This document shows, in pieces, positions 8,271-12,939 of a stretch of DNA of 12,939 bases (position 1 is its first letter; each line of letters starts with the position of its first letter). The position numbers were made by a program, and so were the translations under genes. The notes beneath the pieces are model-generated. The model did no database searches, was not told the origin of the DNA, and worked only from the letters and a program-made list of their open reading frames with translations. Source of the stretch: Candidatus Omnitrophota bacterium (GTDB lineage Bacteria; Omnitrophota; Gorgyraeia; 2-02-FULL-51-18; JAGOUK01); contig JADGBA010000025.1 of assembly GCA_015231685.1 (NCBI GenBank), forward strand, positions 1-12,939, given 5' to 3'.

Positions 8271-8303
8271 GCCCTTCTTTTTAAAAAATAATATTCGAAG
8301 GGC
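8271..8303 (+). repeat. Weak hairpin in the sulfur-operon leader
   Basis: GCCCTTC (8271-8277) and GAAGGGC (8297-8303) are perfect complements around an A/T-rich loop that contains T5-A6. A T5 run (8311-8315) follows about 8 bases later. It might be a weak terminator or attenuator, but the long loop and the gap before the T-run are against an efficient one. Confidence 0.25.
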
Positions 8304-8423
8304 TGATTGACTTTTTGGGGCTGGAATCTGCGGTGGATTTTTTTCCGGTTCCAAGATCGGTGACGACCGTCCGAATGGACCACGACCCGGAACGAAACAC
8401 AACATAACGCAAGGAGAAGCGGC

Positions 8424-9789
8424 ATGATGATTCTGCAAAAAATTAAATCTGAAGGTCTGGCGCATCTGTCCTACATCCTGGGGGACGGTGACGAAGCGAT
8501 CGTGATCGATCCGCGGCGTGACTGCGATGTCTATCTCGATATTGCTGCGCGCCAGGGGATGCGTATTACACATATCTTCGAAACTCACCGTAATGAAGAC
8601 TATGTAGCCGGGTCACTGGATCTGGCACGGCTAAGCGGCGCGGTCATTCACCACGGAGCGGCGATGGCATTCGCGTATGGCCAAAGCACGCGCGAAGGCG
8701 ACACATTCGACCTGGGCGACCTGCGGCTCCGTGTCCTGGAAACGCCTGGACACACCATGGAGAGCATCTCTCTGGTGGTGACGGATCGCAACTTCGGCGG
8801 CACGCCTGTGGGTGTATTCACCGGCGACGCCTTGTTCGTTGGTGATGTCGGGCGCACCGATTTTTATCCGGATCGCGAGCGTGAGGTGGCCGGCATGCTC
8901 TACGACAGCATTTTTAATAAACTCCTGCCCTTGGGGGATCAGACCATCATCTACCCCGCACACGGAGCCGGTTCGGTCTGCGGAGACAATATGGCCTCGC
9001 GTGAGTTCTCGACGATCGGGCATGAACGACAGCACAATCCGGCGCTGCAGAATACCGACCGCGAGAGCTTCATCGACTACAAGGTGGCCGAACACCACGA
9101 TCAACCCGCCTATTTCCGTTTGATGGAGCATTACAACATGGAGGGAGCTCCACCTTTGGGTGAATTGCCGCGTCCCCGTCCTTTGACGCCCGAGCAGGTG
9201 GCGCAGGCCGTGAAGCAAGGGGCTGTTATCGTCGACCTGAGAAGTCCCGAGGCATTCGCGGGAGCCTTCATTCCGGGAAGTCTCGCGATGCCTCTCGATA
9301 TGCTTCCGGCCTATGCGGGTTATCTGCTGGACTACGAACATGACCTGATCCTTGTGCCCGAAACGCTGGAACAGATACCGACGGCTGTGCGCTATCTGAT
9401 CCGTATGGGTTTTGAGCGTCTGCCCGGCTATCTGAGAGGCGGCATGCACGTCTGGGAGATCAGTGGCCGGCCGTATGACCGTATCGGTGCCGTGCATGCC
9501 TCGACATTGGAACGCCGGATCAAGGTCAACGGGGCCTTCACACTGCTGGATGTCCGCAAGATTACCGAATTCACGGCTGAAAAACGCAAAGCACATCTTT
9601 CTGGGGGATTTGCAGGAGCGCCTGGAAGAAATCGACAAGGCCAGGCCGGTTGTGACATTTTGCGGCAGCGGACGCCGCGCCATCATTGCCGCATCGATCC
9701 TGAAGCGGCATGGCTTTGAACAGGTTGAGGACAGCCTGGGATCGATGGAAGCCTGCGAAAACATCGGTTGTTCGATTCAGAGAGGATGA
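8424..9789 (+). CDS. MBL-fold persulfide dioxygenase-like protein fused to two rhodanese domains, frameshifted
   Basis: ATG 8424 follows AAGGAG by 7 bases. Residues 1 to about 250 are an ETHE1-like metallo-beta-lactamase fold. The usual HxHxDH is H55-R-N57-E-D59-Y60. The three ligands that hold iron in ETHE1 persulfide dioxygenase seem kept: His55, His110 (ETPGHT) and Asp135 (FTGDALFVGD). A first rhodanese domain (about 265-350) lacks a catalytic Cys (LVPETLEQ at the loop). A second carries CGSGRRA, the CxxGxR active loop, with its Cys codon at 9661. The frame breaks in an A5 run at 9580-9584: 8424-9719 stays open but reads nonsense after FTAEK. The true C-terminus NAKHIFLGDLQERLEEID...NIGCSIQRG lies in the +1 frame and ends at TGA 9787. 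Only the full product would have the active rhodanese. Expected role: receiving and oxidising sulfane sulfur to sulfite. It may be a recent pseudogene or a one-base sequence error. Confidence 0.85.
9580..9584 (+). other. Frameshift site in an A5 run of the MBL-rhodanese gene
   Basis: Upstream the protein reads LLDVRKITEFTAE in the frame of 8424. From AAC 9583 it reads NAKHIFLGDLQERL one frame further on. One extra base (or two missing) in AAAAA explains this. A programmed -1 slip would not give the required direction, so an indel is more likely. Confidence 0.75.
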
Positions 9790-9799
9790 GGAGGTGATC
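9788..9799 (+). promoter_or_regulatory. Near-perfect Shine-Dalgarno site overlapping the preceding stop
   Basis: GAGGAGGTGATC just before ATG 9800 pairs with almost the whole 3' end of bacterial 16S rRNA, with 5 bases between GGAGG and ATG. It begins inside the TGA that ends the MBL-rhodanese frame. It secures translation of the first transporter half even if the upstream gene is frameshifted. Confidence 0.8.
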
Positions 9800-10321
9800 A
9801 TGAGCACGGTGATTGATGCGCTTCGCGACCCAAGCTGGTCGCCGTACGTGGTGGGGGCCGGAATCGGCGTTCTTTCGTGGCTAACCTTCCTTTTCTCAGA
9901 CCACCCGCTGGGGATCTCAACCGCTTTTGCCAAAACCGCCGGGATGATCGAGAAAGCGGTTCGCGGCCCCAAGGTCTCAAAAAAGCTTTATTACCAGGAG
10001 AATCAGCCGGGCATTGATTGGGGATGGATGCTGGTGATCGGTGTATTCATCGGCGCGCTGGTGTCCGCCTGGATATCCGGCCGGTTCCGGTTGGAGTGGG
10101 TGCCGTCGATGTGGGAGGAGGCCTTCGGCGCCAACATATTTGTACGGCTGGCCGCGGCCGTTGCCGGAGGGATCTGTGTCGGGTTCGGCGCGCGCTGGGG
10201 AAACGGATGCACAAGCGGTCACGGCATCAGCGGCACCATGCAACTCGTGCTGGGGAGCTGGCTGTCCGCAGCTTGTTTCTTCATCGGCGGTGTTGGCATT
10301 GCCATGTTGATGTATCGCTAA
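9800..10321 (+). CDS. YeeE/YedE-family (TsuA-like) sulfur transporter, N-terminal-type half
   Basis: A 173-residue membrane protein with about four hydrophobic segments: near 17-33, 72-90, 112-134 and 147-170. Its signature GFGARWGNGCTSGHGISG (129-146) is the PF04143 motif. Cys137 lies in it and Cys159 in the last helix. In the full-length thiosulfate carrier YeeE/TsuA, conserved cysteines pass the ion through the membrane; here the protein is half that length and is followed by a second half-size gene. The pair resembles two-gene forms such as PmpA/PmpB, likely forming one importer for thiosulfate or related sulfane sulfur. ATG 9800 is fixed by an excellent ribosome site. It starts 10 bases after the MBL-rhodanese stop, so the two are certainly co-transcribed. 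Confidence 0.88.
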   Translation: MSTVIDALRDPSWSPYVVGAGIGVLSWLTFLFSDHPLGISTAFAKTAGMIEKAVRGPKVSKKLYYQENQPGIDWGWMLVIGVFIGALVSAWISGRFRLEWVPSMWEEAFGANIFVRLAAAVAGGICVGFGARWGNGCTSGHGISGTMQLVLGSWLSAACFFIGGVGIAMLMYR

Positions 10322-10344
10322 ATCCAAAAGGAAGGGGTCACGAC

Positions 10345-10905
10345 ATGATTGACGCGCTCCACAACAACAAACGCCTGCAGTTGATGCTGGGCCTTTTGTT
10401 CGGGTTCTGCTTCGGTTTTTTGCTGCAGAAGGGCCGTGTGTGTGATTATGAAGTCATCATGCGGCAGCTCCTGCTGCGGGACTTCACCGTGCTGAAGGTC
10501 ATGCTGAGCGCCATTGTGACGGGCATGGCCGGTGTCTATGCCATGCGCGAAGCGGGCTGGATCAAGTTGCACAAGAAGGCGGGATCGCTTGGAGCCAATA
10601 TCCCGGGACCGTTGATCTTCGGGATCGGGTTCGGCCTGCTGGGTTACTGTCCCGGCACCTCGGTGGGCGCGGTTGCGCACGGGGCGCTGGATGCGCTGGT
10701 CGGCGGCATCGCCGGCATCATGATCGGGGCCGGTCTGTATGCGGCGGTTTATCCGAAACTCAAAGAACACGTTCTGAACATCGGCGACTTTGGAGACAAG
10801 ACGTTGATTGACGTCTTTGCCGTTCGCAACCCCTGGGCGGTCATTCTTCCCGTGGCGGCGATCATCGTGCTGGTCTTGCTTGTCCTGGAAAAGATGGGGC
10901 TGTAA
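10345..10905 (+). CDS. YeeE/YedE-family (DUF6691-type) sulfur transporter, C-terminal-type half
   Basis: A 186-residue protein with about four to five membrane segments. LQKGRVCDYEVI (Cys33) follows the first helix, and the main motif GFGLLGYCPGTSVGAVAHGALDAL holds Cys102. These match the second half of full-length YeeE/TsuA. The N-terminal half gene lies 23 bases upstream, so the two probably act as a heteromeric importer of thiosulfate or a similar ion in the inner membrane. ATG 10345 follows AAGGAAGGGG. The TAA stop overlaps an ATG (TAATG, 10903-10907) that opens a 12-codon frame leading to the next gene. The C-terminal helix AVILPVAAIIVLVLLVLEK is long and purely hydrophobic. Confidence 0.88.
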   Translation: MIDALHNNKRLQLMLGLLFGFCFGFLLQKGRVCDYEVIMRQLLLRDFTVLKVMLSAIVTGMAGVYAMREAGWIKLHKKAGSLGANIPGPLIFGIGFGLLGYCPGTSVGAVAHGALDALVGGIAGIMIGAGLYAAVYPKLKEHVLNIGDFGDKTLIDVFAVRNPWAVILPVAAIIVLVLLVLEKMGL

Positions 10906-10943
10906 TGATGCCGATATTTGAACCCCCCACACCCAAGCCATGA
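10905..10943 (+). CDS. 12-codon coupling ORF between transporter genes
   Basis: ATG 10905 overlaps the TAA of the preceding gene, and its TGA (10941-10943) overlaps the ATG of the next in ATGA. The peptide would be MMPIFEPPTPKP, with five prolines. No purine-rich ribosome site precedes ATG 10940, while GATGGGG lies near this short frame. It may exist only to carry terminating ribosomes to the SLC13 start. The peptide itself is unlikely to have a function, and chance cannot be excluded. Confidence 0.3.
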   Translation: MMPIFEPPTPKP

Positions 10944-12742
10944 CGCCGGATATCGCTCTGGTTCTTGCTGTGCTCGGGGTCACGATTCTGCTGTTCGTGA
11001 CCGAGGCTCTGCGCGTCGATGTGATTGCCATAACCATCATGGTGGCATTGCCGTGGCTGGGATTGATCCAGCCGGCAGAGGCCTTTTCCGGTTTGGCCAG
11101 CAATGCCGTTGTCGCCGTGATTGCGGTGATGATCGTGAGCCACGGCCTGGATCGCTCCGGGGTTGTCGGGTACATTACCCGCCCCGTTTTGCGGGCAGCG
11201 GGAACCAGCGAACGCAAGATTGTCGCGATGTTCTCGGCGGCCGCGGCGGGCATCTCCGCTCTCTTGCAGAATATTGGCGCGGCGGCGCTGCTGCTGCCCG
11301 CCCTTCTGCGTATCTCAAAAAAGACCAGGATTCCGGCGGCGCGGCTATTGATGCCGATGGGCTTTGTTGCCATTTTGGGCGGCACCCTGACCCTTGTGGG
11401 TTCCGGCCCGTTGATTATTCTCAACGATCTGTTGGGCCAAGCCGGCCTGGCGCCGTATGGCCTGTTCAGCGTGACCCCGATCGGCTTGGTTTTGGTTGCC
11501 GGAGGAATTATCTACTTCCTGATTCTGGGCAAGACCGTGCTGCCTGCGCGGACTGCGCAGGCCGCGCCGGAAGGTGACACGCCCGAATCGCCGCAGCATG
11601 AGATGATCCAAACATGGCAACTCCCCGATACCATGCGGCGTTGCGTCATCCCGGCGGGAAGCCGTCTTGCGGGAATGACACGTGAAGAAGTGGGGCTCTG
11701 GAACACGTACAGGCTGCACGTCCTCTCGCTCACGCAGGACCGTGACGTTGTCCACGCGCCCTGGCGATTCACACGTTTTTCCGCAGGACAAGAACTCCAG
11801 CTTCTGGGAGAAGAAGATGACTTCAAGCGTTTTGTTGATGATTACGCGCTCACCGCGACATCGCTGTCCCGCTCGGGGCAAGGAGGTACGGAATCAGCGG
11901 GTTTCGCGGAGCTTGTGATTCCGCCGCACTCGTCCATCCCCGGGAAGACGATGCGCCAACTTGCACTGCGCAACACACATGGTGTTGAGCCGATCATCCT
12001 CCTCAGCGCCAAACAGCAGCATCGCGGCGATTTCTCCGACATTCCCCTCGGCGTGGGCGATGTCATCGTTGCTTACGGGCCTTCTGAGAACCTTCTCGCG
12101 ATGGGAGATAATCAACAATTCGCTCTGCTGACAACAGTTGAACTACCGGAAAAAGCGTCCGCCCGCAAGCCTCTGCGCGCCGTGTTGTGTGCCGCGGTCG
12201 CTGTTGTGCTGGCGCTCTCCGGCGCGCACCTTTCGGTCGCGTTGTTCAGCGGCGCGCTCGGCATGATTCTTTTGAGGGTCATGCCGATGGATGACGCTTA
12301 CAAGGCCGTTGACTGGCGGACAGTCTTCCTTCTCGCGGGGCTGATTCCGCTTGGGGTCGCCATGGAAAAGACAGGCGGGGCGGAGTTCATTGCCTCCGGC
12401 ATGATGCGGCTGCCCCACGGTGGTTACCCGCTTGTCATTCTGACCGGGGTTGCGATACTGGCAACGCTTTTTTCGCTGTTCATGTCAAACGTCGCGGCCA
12501 CCGTCTTGCTGGTTCCGCTGGTGGTTTCCATCGGCCAATCGTCCGGCATCTCGCCCCGCGCGCTGGCGCTTTTGGTTGCCGTCGCGGCATCCAACTCTTT
12601 TGTGCTGCCGACACATCAGGTCAATGCGTTGTTGATGGGCCCGGGAGGCTATCACAACCGGGACTACGTTCGGGCGGGCAGCATCATGAGCATTCTCTTC
12701 ATCGTGATTGCCGTTGGCCTGGTTTATTCCTTTTATCTATAA
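10940..12742 (+). CDS. SLC13/DASS-family permease with two RCK_C (TrkA-C) domains
   Basis: A 600-residue inner-membrane protein. Residues 1 to about 215 form the first membrane half (TPDIALVLAVLGVTILLFV..., with LLQNIGAAALLLP near 107-119). Two soluble RCK_C-like domains follow: about 225-304 (CVIPAGSRLAGMTREEVGLWN...) and 320-404 (LVIPPHSSIPGKTMRQLALRN...). Residues 410-600 are the second half, with FMSNVAATVLLVP near 513-525 and NSFVLPTHQVNALLMGPGGY. The two N-containing hairpins correspond to the paired Na+/anion sites of the DASS fold. RCK_C-containing members are often annotated as sulfate or anion permeases, with ligand gating assumed. In this operon a sulfur oxyanion, such as the sulfite or sulfate made from persulfide, is the likely substrate; direction is unknown. 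The start ATG has no ribosome site, pointing to coupling with the upstream gene. Confidence 0.87.
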   Translation: MTPDIALVLAVLGVTILLFVTEALRVDVIAITIMVALPWLGLIQPAEAFSGLASNAVVAVIAVMIVSHGLDRSGVVGYITRPVLRAAGTSERKIVAMFSAAAAGISALLQNIGAAALLLPALLRISKKTRIPAARLLMPMGFVAILGGTLTLVGSGPLIILNDLLGQAGLAPYGLFSVTPIGLVLVAGGIIYFLILGKTVLPARTAQAAPEGDTPESPQHEMIQTWQLPDTMRRCVIPAGSRLAGMTREEVGLWNTYRLHVLSLTQDRDVVHAPWRFTRFSAGQELQLLGEEDDFKRFVDDYALTATSLSRSGQGGTESAGFAELVIPPHSSIPGKTMRQLALRNTHGVEPIILLSAKQQHRGDFSDIPLGVGDVIVAYGPSENLLAMGDNQQFALLTTVELPEKASARKPLRAVLCAAVAVVLALSGAHLSVALFSGALGMILLRVMPMDDAYKAVDWRTVFLLAGLIPLGVAMEKTGGAEFIASGMMRLPHGGYPLVILTGVAILATLFSLFMSNVAATVLLVPLVVSIGQSSGISPRALALLVAVAASNSFVLPTHQVNALLMGPGGYHNRDYVRAGSIMSILFIVIAVGLVYSFYL

Positions 12743-12755
12743 GAAAGGACTGGCT

Positions 12756-12939
12756 ATGAATGAGATCGTCAACGGACTGGCGCAATACGCGGCTTATTTT
12801 TTGGAAACCATCGCCATCGGCGTTATTCTTGTCGGCAGCATACGGTCCCTCGTGCCCTATGCCGCGCATTGCATGTTTTCCAGGCAGTGTCTCGGAGAAT
12901 TCACCGCTACGCGGATACGGCTTGGACATGCCCTGTCGC
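12756..12939 (+). CDS. DUF1622-family small membrane protein, 3' end outside window
   Basis: Only the first 61 residues are visible. MNEIVNGLAQYAAYFLETIAIGVILVGSI begins with a short amphipathic part and a membrane helix. A loop with two cysteines (HCMFSRQC) follows, then a second conserved block TRIRLGHALS. The pattern of a helix, a charged loop and R-x-x-L-G-x-x-L at the start of the next helix fits DUF1622, whose function is unknown. ATG 12756 follows AAAGGA by 6 bases and lies 13 bases after the SLC13 stop, so it belongs to the sulfur operon. The small size expected of the family and its position suggest an accessory subunit of the permease, which is only an inference. Confidence 0.7.
   Translation, partial: MNEIVNGLAQYAAYFLETIAIGVILVGSIRSLVPYAAHCMFSRQCLGEFTATRIRLGHALS

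Larger units (their letters stand above)
7994..8423. other. 430-base intergenic region: regulatory repeats, no convincing gene
   Basis: No reading frame here has both a ribosome site and recognisable protein character. The first 60 bases are G/C-rich without a clear T-run terminator. Bases 8077-8141 hold three inverted repeats and a promoter candidate. Bases 8271-8303 form a weak hairpin with T5 about 8 bases further on. The last 15 bases carry the ribosome site of the sulfur gene at 8424. If the promoter call is right, the operon has a leader of roughly 270 bases, long enough for RNA-level control. Confidence 0.5.

Noticed and set aside
8184..8291. Short ORF of 35 codons in the leader of the sulfur operon
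   Set aside because: No ribosome site lies before its ATG and the peptide has no recognisable character. Its stop falls in the loop of the weak hairpin, which is probably chance.
9575..9590. Programmed ribosomal frameshift at GAAAAAC in the MBL-rhodanese gene
   Set aside because: The shift needed is +1 (or -2). The tract resembles a -1 slippery site but would give the wrong frame, and no stop or pseudoknot is evident nearby.
8631..9764. 377-codon open frame on the - strand
   Set aside because: It lies entirely opposite the MBL-rhodanese gene, whose motifs are clear. The translation is Arg/His-rich without recognisable domains.
10318..11424. 368-codon open frame on the - strand
   Set aside because: It is antisense to the YeeE-type and SLC13 genes. 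Low-complexity Arg/Gln/His content and no family pattern mark it as a shadow of G+C-rich coding DNA.

Overview
All recognisable genes in this window lie on the + strand. The genome looks like that of a bacterium with moderately high G+C, using GTG and ATG starts and mostly clear Shine-Dalgarno sites. Nothing here (no rRNA, no phylogenetic marker) fixes the phylum. The first gene, a very large orphan protein, gives a loose impression of a candidate phylum such as Omnitrophota, but that is a guess.

Layout. (1) 1-2505: the 3' part of a large uncharacterised protein with a coiled-coil-like helical N-terminus, an NTF2-like domain and a beta-rich C-terminus. (2) 2787-3804: a decayed region. A frameshifted U32-family gene (four-cysteine, Fe-S type) loses its 3' end and runs into the 3' end of a class I methyltransferase gene. 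(3) 3936-5991: two intact redox genes, a Tpx-like thiol peroxidase lacking the usual resolving cysteine and a mercuric reductase/lipoamide dehydrogenase-like flavoprotein. (4) 6025-7993: a dead copper-exporting P1B-ATPase with a YHS plus HMBD N-terminus. It has one frameshift, loss of the actuator domain and one nonsense codon. (5) 7994-8423: 430 bases without a convincing gene, holding three closely packed inverted repeats and a plausible promoter. (6) 8424-12939: a tightly packed sulfur operon that leaves the window. It encodes an ETHE1-like MBL-rhodanese protein (one frameshift), two half-size YeeE/YedE transporters, an SLC13 permease with two RCK_C domains, and the start of a DUF1622 membrane protein.

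How the parts fit. The YeeE/YedE pair should bring in thiosulfate or another sulfane-sulfur species. The MBL-rhodanese protein should carry or oxidise that persulfide sulfur, giving sulfite. The SLC13/RCK permease could move the resulting anion (sulfite or sulfate) across the membrane. DUF1622 has no known role. This flow is inferred from gene families and neighbourhood only. The thiol peroxidase, flavoprotein and former copper pump upstream would suit a redox and metal stress neighbourhood.

Three loci carry frame-disrupting lesions. The internal deletion, the chimeric junction and the stop codon look like real decay. The single-base shifts, especially the one in an A5 run in the otherwise intact sulfur gene, could be sequencing or assembly errors.
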